The notes under the pieces: model-generated
The model's database searches: none
Told to the model about the DNA's origin: nothing
Seen by the model: the letters and a program-made list of their open reading frames with translations, nothing else
In this document: positions 41,837-50,760 of the stretch, in pieces
Numbering within the stretch: position 1 is the stretch's first letter
Layout: every line of letters starts with the position of its first letter
DNA from: Imperialibacter sp040222815
GTDB lineage: Bacteria; Bacteroidota; Bacteroidia; Cytophagales; Cyclobacteriaceae
NCBI RefSeq assembly: GCF_040222815.1
Contig: NZ_JAVKCH010000027.1
Span: forward strand, 1-64,000
Direction of reading: 5' to 3'
DNA length: 64,000 nucleotides
Position numbers and translations under genes: made by a program

Positions 41837-43111
41837 CTAAACTAATTTCTTATAAAGACTCACCACCTCTTCACCCATTCTTTGCCATGAAGCCTTTTTA
41901 AGGTCGCTTTCCTGGGCTTTGGTGTAGGCTTTGAGCCTGGCTGGGTCGCCCTTCAACTCACCGATAAAGTTCTTGATGGAAAACGTATCCCATGGGTCAA
42001 ACTTCGCTGCATGGGTGAGCACCTCCGAAACCCCGGCATTTATCGACAAAACTGCTGGTACCCCAGCACTCACGGCTTCCAGCGCCACAATACCAAACGG
42101 GTCGGAGTTAGATGTTAGCAGAAAAACGTCAGTGTCTGCAAAAAACTGAGGCAACTTCTTTTGGTTCAGGAAACCCGGGAAATTGAAATAGTGAGACAAA
42201 TTCATTTTGTAAACCTTCTCTTTCAGTTGGTCCAGCATATGGCCGCTGCCCGCCATCGTAAATCGGTAGGCGTCATCCATTCGAAGGAGCTCCCTGGCCA
42301 CATCCACAAAATGCTCTGGTCCCTTTTGCCCAACCATTCTCCCCAGAAACGAAACATTGAAAGTACTTCTTTTGTGGTGCTTCGCAGCCGCCACAGGAAA
42401 ATACCCATTGTGGACGACGTGAATTTTAGACAACTTGATCCCATAGTGTAAATGGATGAGCTCCTTCGTTTGATGGCTTACGGTGATAATGGCATCGGCA
42501 TTTTCGAAACCCTTTCGTTCGATATCGTAGATGTGTTGGTTCACGTGCACACCCATCCTATCAAACTCTGTGCTGTGACAGTGCACCACCAATGGCTTAC
42601 CACTAGCCGACTTCGCCATTACCCCTGCTTCGAAAGTCATCCAGTCGTGCGCATGAATGACATCTGCATTTGACTTTGTAGCTTCCTCCCCTACTATAAT
42701 GGCATATTTCACCACTTCATTGAAGAGGTCGGGGCCGTAGCCACCTTTCAACTTCTTGCGAAGTGGTTCAAGCTTTTCTTTTAATACCGTTTTTTCTTTT
42801 GTTTGCTTTTGAACTACGGGCTGTTTAACAAACTGCTCTTCCGACAAGTAGGGCAAAAGATAGGAGCCTATTTCCAGCACTTTCACATCTTCCCACCACT
42901 CCCGCTCTTCCGACAACACTTTTTTCCATTCCACTTCCTCAGCCTCCCTGAGCGAGACTTTGTTCCACGATTTCTTCGCTGTAACCTTCGGAAGTATAAA
43001 ATCCACCGACACGTTCTGCTCACTCAGCCCCAGGGTCAAGCCATGACACGCAACACCTAATCCTCCGGAAATTTCGGGCGGGTATTCCCACCCAAGCATG
43101 AGTACCTTCAT
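41837..43111 (-). CDS. Family 4 glycosyltransferase, glycogen/starch synthase-like
   Basis: The 424-residue GT-B enzyme begins VLMLGWEYPPEISGGLGVACHGL, the GGLG donor-binding loop of glycogen synthase-like enzymes, continues VIHAHDWMTFEAGVMAK, and has the second-lobe motifs VSFLGRMVGQKGPEHFVDVA and SNSDPFGIVALEAVSAGVPAVL. In many bacteria such proteins make alpha-glucans or act in glycogen metabolism. It forms its own unit and faces the HigA gene with 10 bases between ends. Confidence 0.93.
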   Translation of the reverse strand: MKVLMLGWEYPPEISGGLGVACHGLTLGLSEQNVSVDFILPKVTAKKSWNKVSLREAEEVEWKKVLSEEREWWEDVKVLEIGSYLLPYLSEEQFVKQPVVQKQTKEKTVLKEKLEPLRKKLKGGYGPDLFNEVVKYAIIVGEEATKSNADVIHAHDWMTFEAGVMAKSASGKPLVVHCHSTEFDRMGVHVNQHIYDIERKGFENADAIITVSHQTKELIHLHYGIKLSKIHVVHNGYFPVAAAKHHKRSTFNVSFLGRMVGQKGPEHFVDVARELLRMDDAYRFTMAGSGHMLDQLKEKVYKMNLSHYFNFPGFLNQKKLPQFFADTDVFLLTSNSDPFGIVALEAVSAGVPAVLSINAGVSEVLTHAAKFDPWDTFSIKNFIGELKGDPARLKAYTKAQESDLKKASWQRMGEEVVSLYKKLV

Positions 43112-43181
43112 TCAAATGGATTTATGCTTCAATATAAAAAAGAAAGGATCAGTGTGGTAGATAAGTTCGGTAAAAAAGGAA

Positions 43182-44840
43182 TTAATTATACACGATTCTC
43201 AGCACCTCTACCTTCACACCATGCTCCTTCATAAAGTCAATCCAAAAAACCTGATGGGCCGATAGGTGGTCGGTAGGAGATTTCACCTCCCAAAAGTGAT
43301 ATTCATCGCTATTCCACACAAACAGGTCGGGCAAGCCAGTACCATTCTCCAGCGGATTGCGGGCCATTTCCAACGAAATTTCCTTTAGCTGCTCAAGGCT
43401 TAGATGCCGAAACAGCGCTTCCATATGGGCGGCCAAATCAGGATGCCAGCCTACCCATGGGTTAACAATATTCTCCTTGGCTTGCATGGTCACAAACACT
43501 TTTTCCTGCAACTGTTGTTTACTTTCAAAAACAGAGAAAAAATGCTCAAAAGCCTGGTAGCGGCTTTTTAAGTAACGACGATCCTGCAGGTCAACCGGCA
43601 CACGCTGCAAAGGCTGGTGAATGAGTGCCCGCTCCTGGCTGTAGAGCTCTTCCCAAAAAACCAGGCCGAACAGACTACGCCAGATATAGTTCTCAGTATG
43701 GGCGCCTTCAAAGCCTTGCTCTCGCAGGGTAATCAAAACATGCTCTTCGATGTTCAGGCTTCCATCTGGTTTTGGCACGATCAACTCCGGCGCCTCCTTC
43801 ATCACCCTTGTGGTGGTAAGCACCTGTTTCTTTCCTGACAGCTTTACCAGTTGATCGCTGGCAAAAAGCCACTCAGAGTGCGTTTCCGGCTCGGCAGCAA
43901 TTCGCTGCAGCACTTCCTTTGCATCATCCTTTTTCCCAAGGCCTATCAGCACCCTCACCAGCCGTTCCCTCGACTCAGGCAACGAATGCCTCGAATAGGT
44001 GATGGCGGCTCTTTCCAACAATTTGTTTTGCTCGTACCACTTGCCTGTGCGCATGATGAACTTCTTCACAATTGATTCCGCCACTGGCGACAGATTTTCG
44101 GGCACGTAAGTCAGCGCACCTACAGCCTCATCGATCAGCGCTTCATCCTCAAGCAACATGGCCCTTTTTAACGCCCTGTATTGCTGGTGCAGATCGAACA
44201 GTTGGCTCACCTCGTCATAGCTTCTGAATTGTGGTTTGAACAGCTCTTCATCGTAAGTTTCAAACTTAGCATTGCCAATATCCCTGATCACGAACTGCGA
44301 CATATCGCCCCACGGATGCCCGAAGAAGAAAAGCCTGATCATCTCCAGTTGCTCCAGCTTTGCCATCTCCACCACTTCTTCCAGTTCCAGCAGCCTGTCC
44401 CTCATTTTGGGCAATGTGAAAGTTTCGAATAGTAACAGAATCAATTCTTCTCTGTTAGCTTTTTTTGCTTCCACCCCAACGCTTTTCAGTACCTCCTTCA
44501 ACTCCCCTACTGTAAAAAGCCTCACCAGGTCCAGCGCATCCCATTCGTCGTTGACCACTGGTGAAGAAATAAATCCGTTTTTCTGTAACTCTCGCCATGC
44601 GGTGGCGGTATCCTTAATCTCAGTGTAAACTAGTTTTGATGGTCGGAAAAATCGACCTTTGCGGTTGGCCATCCGGATGTAAAGGCACTGAGCACTGATG
44701 CTTAAGGCACGAAAGTCGGAAAGGAAGCCAGTTTCAAAAGGAGTTAAAAATGAAGCGTATAGTCTTTCTACATGAGCCAGCACATAGAGGAAGTTGTCGT
44801 GGTAGTAGGTATCGTGAAGGCGAATTGGAGGCGTTCCCAT
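43182..44840 (-). CDS. VRR-NUC domain protein, FAN1-like
   Basis: The 552-residue product ends in a complete VRR-NUC nuclease domain: GTGLPDLFVWNSDEYHFWEVKSPTDHLSAHQVFWIDFM, whose PD, E and K residues form the metal-dependent catalytic site. The N-terminal part (CLYIRMANRKGRFFRPSKL near residue 50, VNREELILLLFETF helix-rich region) resembles the FAN1 SAP-like and DNA-binding region, and the middle contains TPR-like helices. Eukaryotic and bacterial FAN1 cleaves branched and cross-linked DNA in repair. The match covers all domain types in order, so a repair role is likely. Confidence 0.88.
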   Translation of the reverse strand: MGTPPIRLHDTYYHDNFLYVLAHVERLYASFLTPFETGFLSDFRALSISAQCLYIRMANRKGRFFRPSKLVYTEIKDTATAWRELQKNGFISSPVVNDEWDALDLVRLFTVGELKEVLKSVGVEAKKANREELILLLFETFTLPKMRDRLLELEEVVEMAKLEQLEMIRLFFFGHPWGDMSQFVIRDIGNAKFETYDEELFKPQFRSYDEVSQLFDLHQQYRALKRAMLLEDEALIDEAVGALTYVPENLSPVAESIVKKFIMRTGKWYEQNKLLERAAITYSRHSLPESRERLVRVLIGLGKKDDAKEVLQRIAAEPETHSEWLFASDQLVKLSGKKQVLTTTRVMKEAPELIVPKPDGSLNIEEHVLITLREQGFEGAHTENYIWRSLFGLVFWEELYSQERALIHQPLQRVPVDLQDRRYLKSRYQAFEHFFSVFESKQQLQEKVFVTMQAKENIVNPWVGWHPDLAAHMEALFRHLSLEQLKEISLEMARNPLENGTGLPDLFVWNSDEYHFWEVKSPTDHLSAHQVFWIDFMKEHGVKVEVLRIVYN

Positions 44841-44907
44841 TATTTTTCTTTCCGAAGATGCAACCCTGACACCAAATTAGACATCTAATAAGCAAAATCA
44901 ATTCATT

Positions 44908-45390
44908 TTGAAAAGAAGAGAGTTAGCGGCCTATTTACTTTTTACACTTGCAATCCTGTATTGCATAGTGGTGGAGCGCAGCCATCTGATGGTCAGTACC
45001 ACCGAGAATATTCTGGAGCGGCCGCTGCCTGCCTTTACCGAATTGATTATCGATATACCTTGCCAGGTAAGGGTACATACACAACGAGTGGGCCAGGGCA
45101 AAATCATCGGCGACAACGCCCTGCTCGACAAACTCAACCTTTCCTCAGAGGAAGGAACCCTCTACATCAAACTGGACGACCCTGAAGCCAAGCATTGGAA
45201 AAACTTCCTTTTCAGTCGCTGGGAAAGCGTCACGCTTGACATCTACATCCCTTCAGACGCACCTCAACTGGCCGGCACCTCCAGGTGGCTAACTTTCAAA
45301 GAATCGGAAGACGACGGCATGACTATCCATTCTTTCGGGCTTAGCAGCCTGAGAATCGGGACTGACAGCGTGATGTCGGCTAGTTTTTGA
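44908..45390 (+). CDS. GIN-domain-like membrane-anchored protein
   Basis: The 160-residue product starts with TTG; no ATG occurs before residue 28 and an N-terminal membrane helix (LAAYLLFTLAILYCIVVE) supports the TTG. The rest has beta repeats of the DUF2807 type (FTELIIDIPCQVRVHTQRVGQGKIIGDNALLDKL, LYIKLDD, VTLDIYIPSDA). Such domains appear in envelope-stress and anti-sigma-like proteins. Function unknown. Confidence 0.6.
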   Translation: MKRRELAAYLLFTLAILYCIVVERSHLMVSTTENILERPLPAFTELIIDIPCQVRVHTQRVGQGKIIGDNALLDKLNLSSEEGTLYIKLDDPEAKHWKNFLFSRWESVTLDIYIPSDAPQLAGTSRWLTFKESEDDGMTIHSFGLSSLRIGTDSVMSASF

Positions 45391-45499
45391 GTGCTCGATT
45401 TTCAACTTTAAAAGACTTTTACTATTCACTCATATTGAATAACTTCATCCAGAGTTAGTCAATGTACCTCATTGTTTGCAACCAGTTAACGAATATTAA

Positions 45500-45805
45500 G
45501 TGCCAAAAATATTTGAGTATTTTGGAATAATTATCTTTTTCTATTCAAATGAACATGACCCAATACACGTTCATGCTCAAAAAGGTGAATATGAAACCAA
45601 AGCCGAGTTCTTCCTTTTGAATGGAGAAATCACAGAGATAAAATTGTCGGCAGTCAAAGGCAGAAAAAGTCTTAAAAGTGGTGATTTAAGAGACTTCAAA
45701 TTGTTCCTATCGAACTACTCCGAGAAAATAGTCGAAAAGTGGGTTGACTTTTTTGTGTATCATAAAAATGTTAGTTTTGAGAAGATTACAACAAAGCTGT
45801 CATGA
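45500..45805 (+). CDS. DUF4160 protein, probable toxin-antitoxin component
   Basis: The 101-residue product starts with GTG and reads MPKIFEYFGIIIFFYSNEHDPIHVHAQKGEYETKAEF, whose EHDPIHVHAQ stretch is the DUF4160 signature. It overlaps a DUF2442 gene by 4 bases; the two families are frequent neighbours and are thought to act as a toxin-antitoxin type pair, though the biochemistry is not established. The composition is more AT-rich than the flanking genes, in line with acquisition. Confidence 0.85.
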   Translation: MPKIFEYFGIIIFFYSNEHDPIHVHAQKGEYETKAEFFLLNGEITEIKLSAVKGRKSLKSGDLRDFKLFLSNYSEKIVEKWVDFFVYHKNVSFEKITTKLS

Positions 45806-46083
45806 TTATCACAGACGATACGAAAGAAAGCAGCCAGGCTATTGTGAGCGTTTCGATGGCGGAGTATGTTAATGACTACACCATTCGGATTCATTTCAGT
45901 GACGGAATTACTCAACTGGTCGATTTCAAGGAATTTCTATCCAAAAGCAAACATCCCGCTGTTAAAAGATATCTCAATAAGGATTTGTTTACGAAGTTTG
46001 AGATAGTTGACGGTAATCTTAACTGGATGGATTACGATTTGATTTTTCCGGTTTGGGATTTGTATACTGGCAAAATTAGCTGA
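45802..46083 (+). CDS. DUF2442 protein, partner of DUF4160
   Basis: The 93-residue product has the DUF2442 pattern YTIRIHFSDGITQLVDFKEFL, FTKFEIVDGNLNWMDYDLIFPVWDLY with the conserved trailing aromatic residues. ATGA overlaps the end of the DUF4160 gene, so both are made together. Convergent with the ADP-ribosylglycohydrolase gene, 2 bases apart. Confidence 0.87.
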   Translation: MIITDDTKESSQAIVSVSMAEYVNDYTIRIHFSDGITQLVDFKEFLSKSKHPAVKRYLNKDLFTKFEIVDGNLNWMDYDLIFPVWDLYTGKIS

Positions 46084-46085
46084 AA

Positions 46086-47411
46086 CTAGTCCGCCCTGTA
46101 ACCTGCCTCAGCGGTTTTCCTGGCCAGCTCTTCCAAATCTATCCCCACTATTTCCTTGGTCGCTTTTAGTGATTTCTCTTTCAAGCCTTTAGGTAAATCG
46201 TTATACCCCCAATACGCCCCAAGGATGGCACCTGTGATGGCAGCCACTGTATCGTTGTCACGGCCATAGTTAACCACAAATTCCATGGCTTTTTGAAAAT
46301 CTCCGCCTGAATACTCCAGTGCCATCAGGTTAATGAAATGAATTTCTCCAGCATGAAAAGGAATGTCCTGTAGCCTGTCATCCATCAGTTCGTAAGCTTT
46401 TGATAGCTGTGCATATTCCAGCTTACTCCCTTTAAAATTTTTGGGCATCCTCAAAGCCGGATCAATGTCTTTTTCCGTCAACGCTTTGGCTTTGTACGCA
46501 ATCTCTTTGGAAGCGGTATAGCTGGCGTAGGCTAGTCGCCCAATGAGCCTGCTGTTGAAATACCTAAGCGGGTCAACCTCCCTTGTAATCAGTGCTATTT
46601 GTTCCGGTTTTACACCCGGCTCCATGGCTTTGGCCACATAGGCTGCAGTAAGCCCGGTAATATCACGAGCATAGCCATGATCAAAGAAGCCCAACCTGTA
46701 AGATTCTGTATATGCTCTCTGAGGCTTCCCGGGATAAAACCCACCGATAGATGGCGAATAGAGCATGCCTGCACAAGCCATTTCTCCACCGTAGAATTTG
46801 TTCACAGCGTAGCTATAGCCCTGTAGATCGTCGTCAGCAAACGGCTTGGCTACCTTGGCCCACTCCTGTAGCCAGGTCATGTGCATCAGCTGGCGTTCCA
46901 TGGCTTCAGGCCCAAAGGCATCTATTTCTTTCACCTGTTGCATTTCTGCTTTGTACAGATTGATGATGTGGTTGGCAAAAGCCTTTGCATCCAGCGAATC
47001 GCTGGCTTGCTGGGTGACCAGGTAGTTCCCCATCAGCAATTTCCAGCGGGTGTCGTCGGTAGTGCCACCGGCAGCCAGGTTGTCTTCCCACGGGCCTTCC
47101 GGTGAGCCTTCCCTGGTTACTGCATCCAGGCTATCGACAAAGCCGAACTGGGCTTGAATGGCAGTGCGATGCCACATTTCGGTGGGGGCTCCCATGGCAT
47201 CGCCAATGGCTGAGCCGACCAGCATGCCCAGCACTTTATCGTAGTACTGCTCCTTAGTCAGGTCTTTTGGCCAATGGGTTGAGACCTGGCCAGAAGGTGC
47301 CGCTGGTGACGGGAAAGAGGGCGCTTTATTTTCGCTGTTCTGCTGGCAGGCAAGGAGCCCAATCATCAGGGCCAACAAGACAGTCGAAGCAATATGTTTT
47401 GTCTTATGCAT
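46086..47411 (-). CDS. ADP-ribosylglycohydrolase-family lipoprotein
   Basis: The 441-residue product has a lipoprotein signal (ASTVLLALMIGLLACQQ, Cys about 22), placing it in the envelope, and an ARH-type fold with GSAIGDAMGAPTEMWH, GGTTDDTRWKLLMG and GRDNDTVAAITGAILGAYWGYNDLP, which supply the metal-binding Asp residues. Members remove ADP-ribose from proteins or act on ADP-ribosylated small molecules; an outer location is unusual for a DraG-like activity and more consistent with a related hydrolase. It overlaps the kinase gene upstream by 8 bases. Confidence 0.9.
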   Translation of the reverse strand: MHKTKHIASTVLLALMIGLLACQQNSENKAPSFPSPAAPSGQVSTHWPKDLTKEQYYDKVLGMLVGSAIGDAMGAPTEMWHRTAIQAQFGFVDSLDAVTREGSPEGPWEDNLAAGGTTDDTRWKLLMGNYLVTQQASDSLDAKAFANHIINLYKAEMQQVKEIDAFGPEAMERQLMHMTWLQEWAKVAKPFADDDLQGYSYAVNKFYGGEMACAGMLYSPSIGGFYPGKPQRAYTESYRLGFFDHGYARDITGLTAAYVAKAMEPGVKPEQIALITREVDPLRYFNSRLIGRLAYASYTASKEIAYKAKALTEKDIDPALRMPKNFKGSKLEYAQLSKAYELMDDRLQDIPFHAGEIHFINLMALEYSGGDFQKAMEFVVNYGRDNDTVAAITGAILGAYWGYNDLPKGLKEKSLKATKEIVGIDLEELARKTAEAGYRAD

Positions 47412-48396
47412 TTGATGTTATCTTTTTAGCGGCCAGCTTGAGCAGCTCTTCCTTTTCTTCCAATGTCAATTCCAGCGGAAGCTGCGCCAGGCCAATAATC
47501 CTTCGCAAGATTTCCATCCCTTCAATTTGTCCGACAAATTCGGCGTTAATGCTTCCTCCGTATTGCGCCATTGCTTTTTCAATATCGGCTTCGGGCTGCT
47601 GCGCCATGTGCAAATGCGCCAGCATCACGCCCAGGTCATACTCGGCAGGGCCAAAGAAGCAAAACTCCGGGTCGATGACTTTAAAACCGGCATTCACCCG
47701 AAGCCAGCTGCCCGGATAGTAGTCACCATGCAGCAAAGCGTTGCCCGAAGCCAGGTAAATCTCGCCAAGCGCCGACACTTTGCGTTTCAACACGGAGTCG
47801 GTCTTGTAAGTCATTGCCAATGCCTGAAGACCCGGCTGTATTGTGTCAAGATCAAAGCCATTGTCTTCCATATAAGGATAAACAAACAGGTGCTCGTGGT
47901 TCAGCTTTCGCAGCGCCAGGTTGCCGGGAAAGGTATTCACTGTTTCACTGTCGAATTTTTGCTCATGCAGCACCTTTAGAAAATCCACTGCGGCCGTCAA
48001 TTCTTCGGCTGTCATCTGTTCGTCTTTCTTATAAACAAATGTGTAATCAGCCCCTTTTCCAAGATCCTCCAACACCATCAAATGATTTTTAGCATCGAAG
48101 CCGACTACCCAGGGCAGGTATTTCCTCAGCTCCGGCAGTGAAGCCGCCAGGGCATAAAACCGGCGCTCTACGCCTATTCTTTCTATGGGTGCGGCAATTT
48201 GCGGGTACTTGTTAACAAAAGCTCTGGACTGCTTTAGAATAAGATTCCTGGTGTCCCCTACCACCCTCACCACTACGTTCATATTGCCTTCGCCGGGCTT
48301 TTCCAGTCTGAGCACCTCCTCGTAGGGTTCCATCCAGTTTCTATCCTGCAAGTACTGCAGCATGGCACTTCTCGAAATATCCAGGGATAATTCCAT
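47404..48396 (-). CDS. Aminoglycoside-phosphotransferase-fold kinase, methylthioribose kinase-like
   Basis: The 330-residue kinase has VVRVVGDTRNLILKQSRAFVNKYP near residue 40 with the ATP-binding Lys, the hinge HLMVLEDLGKGADYT, the catalytic HGDYYPGSWL and the metal-binding IDPEFCFFGPAEYDLG. The sequence around the HGD and IDPEF motifs resembles S-methyl-5-thioribose kinases, but HGDYYPGSWL differs from HGDLHTGS of that enzyme, so the substrate is uncertain. Its 3' end overlaps the ADP-ribosylglycohydrolase gene, implying that both handle a sugar-phosphate or ribose-containing compound. Confidence 0.85.
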   Translation of the reverse strand: MELSLDISRSAMLQYLQDRNWMEPYEEVLRLEKPGEGNMNVVVRVVGDTRNLILKQSRAFVNKYPQIAAPIERIGVERRFYALAASLPELRKYLPWVVGFDAKNHLMVLEDLGKGADYTFVYKKDEQMTAEELTAAVDFLKVLHEQKFDSETVNTFPGNLALRKLNHEHLFVYPYMEDNGFDLDTIQPGLQALAMTYKTDSVLKRKVSALGEIYLASGNALLHGDYYPGSWLRVNAGFKVIDPEFCFFGPAEYDLGVMLAHLHMAQQPEADIEKAMAQYGGSINAEFVGQIEGMEILRRIIGLAQLPLELTLEEKEELLKLAAKKITSNA

Positions 48397-48517
48397 CTGA
48401 CGCTTACGGTTTTGATTAAATAACGCTTACAATCGCAAAATGACTATTTGAAACAAAAGTTGCTGTATTAAAAGTCACTTTCTATTCAAATGGTCGGCAA
48501 GCGAACCAAACTGGCGG

Positions 48518-48926
48518 GCGTCGGTGTGGCAGCAATGCGCTGAGCGCTGGGAGCCGTTAGCCGCTAGTGAGAAGGCGTCGGTACGGCAAGTGGGTTAAGC
48601 GTTGGGGCCGTCAGCCGCCGGTGTGAAGGACGATCGGGTTTTTGAACCCGGTGTCTGACGGCATTTGCTGAGTGGCTATGGCCGTACCGACACCTGTGCT
48701 ACCGAAGGCAGGCGTCGGTACGGTAGCGGAGACCTTAGCGAAGGGAACCGTCAGCCGCCGGAGTAGAGCACAGCAGTTTTTTTTGAACCCGGTGGCTGAC
48801 GGCTTCCGCCAGTGGTCGGACACAGCTTGCTGAGTGGCTAGGGCCGTACCGACACCTGTGCTACCGAAGGCAGGCGTCGGTACGGTAGCGCAGACCTTAG
48901 CGAAGGGAACCGTCAGCCGCCGGAGT
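48518..48926. repeat. REP-like palindromic repeat array
   Basis: Four direct units start near 48518, 48575, 48712 and 48874, each with GCGTCGGTACGG and, about 35-40 bases later, CCGTCAGCCGCCGG; the first is degenerate. Bases 48665-48764 and 48827-48926 are 98 percent identical over 100 bases (two differences, 162 apart). The motifs form hairpins: 48607-48621 with 48648-48662, the perfect CGGGTT-TTTG-AACCCG at 48635-48650, 48748-48761 with 48789-48802, and CCGTACCGAC/GTCGGTACGG dyads. No ORF is supported in this 604-base gap. Confidence 0.85.
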
Positions 48927-49000
48927 GCGATGCAGTAGGTTTTTTTGAATGTATCAAAGTACGCTTAACTTAGCCGTACAAAATCATATTTAGCTTTTCA

Positions 49001-49615
49001 ATGCCACAAATCGACACCATTATTTTTGACCTGGGCGGCGTGCTCATCGACTGGAACCCACGTTACCTGTACCGCAAGATTTTTAAAACTGAAGAAGAGG
49101 TCACCTGGTTTCTTGACAACATCTGCACCAGTGCCTGGAACATCGAACAAGACGGTGGCAGGTCATTTGCGGAAGCAACAGACTACCTCGTAGCCAAACA
49201 TCCTGAGTGGGAGGAGCCCATCAGGGCTTACTACGGAAGATTTACGGAAAGCTTCAACGGTGCCATTCGGGAAACGGTGGAGATACTAGATCACCTCAAA
49301 AACAAAACGGATCACAGACTCTACGCCCTTACTAACTGGTCGGCAGAAAGCTGGCCCTATGCGCTCGACACGTTTCCTTTTTTGCATTGGTTTGAAGGCG
49401 TGGTAGTGAGTGGCGTGGAGAAAACAAGGAAGCCTTACCACGACATTTACCAGATCGTTTTTGATCGCTATGGGGTGAATCCGGAGACGGCCATTTTCAT
49501 TGACGATAACCATGATAACGTGGTAGCGTCAAAGGAGCTGGGCGTGACAGGCATCCACTTCAAAAGCTCAGCTCAGCTTCGTGAAGACCTGCAAAAGCTG
49601 GGTGTGCTCAGCTAG
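49001..49615 (+). CDS. HAD-superfamily hydrolase (subclass IA)
   Basis: The 204-residue product has HAD motif I IIFDLGGVLIDWN (nucleophile Asp and second Asp replaced by Gly-type spacing as in haloacid-dehalogenase-like members), motif II YALTNWSAE (Ser/Thr-type), motif III Lys in EKTRKPYHDIY and motif IV IFIDDNHDNVVASK. It resembles YihX, a glucose-1-phosphatase. The stop overlaps that of the convergent alpha/beta hydrolase by 4 bases. Confidence 0.93.
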   Translation: MPQIDTIIFDLGGVLIDWNPRYLYRKIFKTEEEVTWFLDNICTSAWNIEQDGGRSFAEATDYLVAKHPEWEEPIRAYYGRFTESFNGAIRETVEILDHLKNKTDHRLYALTNWSAESWPYALDTFPFLHWFEGVVVSGVEKTRKPYHDIYQIVFDRYGVNPETAIFIDDNHDNVVASKELGVTGIHFKSSAQLREDLQKLGVLS

Positions 49616-50466
49616 AGATAGGGCTCAAAAAAGTCGACAGGCAGGTGCCAAAGCTTGTCTTTGAACCTGCTTCGGAAAAACCCAAAATGACCGATCTCCT
49701 TCAAGCCGAAATCTGATGGCTTCAATTGCTGGTGGGTTGTTTCGGCGTTCGAGTACTGCGTCTGTAAAAACTTAACGGCTCGTGGGGGTGCCATCATGTG
49801 GTCGTCGTGCACACCAACAAAATGAATGGGTATGGTGAGAGCTTCGAACTTTTCTTTCACGGCTTTATCATCCTTCCAGATACCCTGCGGATGCAATCCC
49901 CAGGTTCTCCATTCGAGGGCAGCCTGCTTCGGTAGTGGTGGGCCTCCACCCACCACAATGCCCGGCATATAACCCAGGGCGTTGGAGCTAAGCGGAAGGG
50001 AGACTTTCCAGAAAAAATTAACAAGAAATCTGTAAACGCCATCCCACAAATGGTTGGCCGCACATTGGGATCCAATGAACCAGGCAGCAGTTATTCGGGG
50101 GCTCAATTCCGCCAACGGAAGTACCTGCCCAGCCACGCTGTGGCCGATCACAAAGACCTTTTCATAATTGTCGAATCCCCAGGCCAGCGCTGCCTGCAGG
50201 TCAAGCCGGCCCCAGTCGCTCATTTTGGCATCAAAGCCTTTGATGGGCCCATGCAGTGATTCGCCAATACCCCGATAGTCGAAGGTCATCACATTGAACA
50301 GCCCTGTTTCTGCCAGGTAGGCGGCGTACTTGCTGTAATAAGGCTTGGGCACGCCCGTGGCCGAGGCGATGACCACCAAGGACTTAGAAGAAGTCGATGC
50401 TTTGAATAGCTGTGCCGATAGTTGGTAACCATCGGAGGCAGTTAGCTGGTGAGGAGGGGCGATCAT
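49612..50466 (-). CDS. Alpha/beta hydrolase
   Basis: From ATG 50466 (MIAPPHQLTASDGYQLS) the protein has 284 residues. It shows the oxyanion region VIASATGVPKPYYSKYAAYLAE, the nucleophile elbow FVIGHSVAGQVLPLAE, VHDDHMMAPP with the acidic residue and GHFGFFR with the catalytic His. It resembles serine aminopeptidase S33-like hydrolases; substrate unknown. The ATG at 50487 is rejected since a promoter box covers 50487-50494. Confidence 0.9.
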   Translation of the reverse strand: MIAPPHQLTASDGYQLSAQLFKASTSSKSLVVIASATGVPKPYYSKYAAYLAETGLFNVMTFDYRGIGESLHGPIKGFDAKMSDWGRLDLQAALAWGFDNYEKVFVIGHSVAGQVLPLAELSPRITAAWFIGSQCAANHLWDGVYRFLVNFFWKVSLPLSSNALGYMPGIVVGGGPPLPKQAALEWRTWGLHPQGIWKDDKAVKEKFEALTIPIHFVGVHDDHMMAPPRAVKFLQTQYSNAETTHQQLKPSDFGLKEIGHFGFFRSRFKDKLWHLPVDFFEPYL

Positions 50467-50486
50467 AGAAGTTAAAAAAGTATGCA

Positions 50487-50506
50487 CAAAGATAGTATCA
50501 TACTAT
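50487..50506 (-). promoter_or_regulatory. Promoter with overlapping operator of the alpha/beta hydrolase
   Basis: On the minus strand 50487-50494 reads TATCTTTG (TAnnTTTG exact). It overlaps a perfect palindrome ATAGTAT-C-ATACTAT at 50492-50506, well placed for repressor binding. The gap to 50760 shows no other gene. Confidence 0.5.
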
Positions 50507-50760
50507 TGAATCCGGTCGGGGAAAAGACATTTATAAAAAGAACCTGGAGGCAGCTTTCAACGCTCGTTCGGTGCCTGCACGCAGAACCGGTAAATAGTGC
50601 AGCAATCACAAAGGTCGGCCGTAAGCAGCGCTGTAGAGAATAGCCGCAAGACTACATCCAAAGAAAATCATACGATTTTAAGAGAGCGAAATATTACTTT
50701 AGTGGGACTTTTAAACCTTATTATGCACGAGGCTGCGTTATTATCTCGAAAATCGGTTCA

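Noticed and set aside
48518..48926. Repeat array as CRISPR
   Set aside because: Units are palindromic and unequally spaced, with no constant 30-base spacers and no cas genes nearby.
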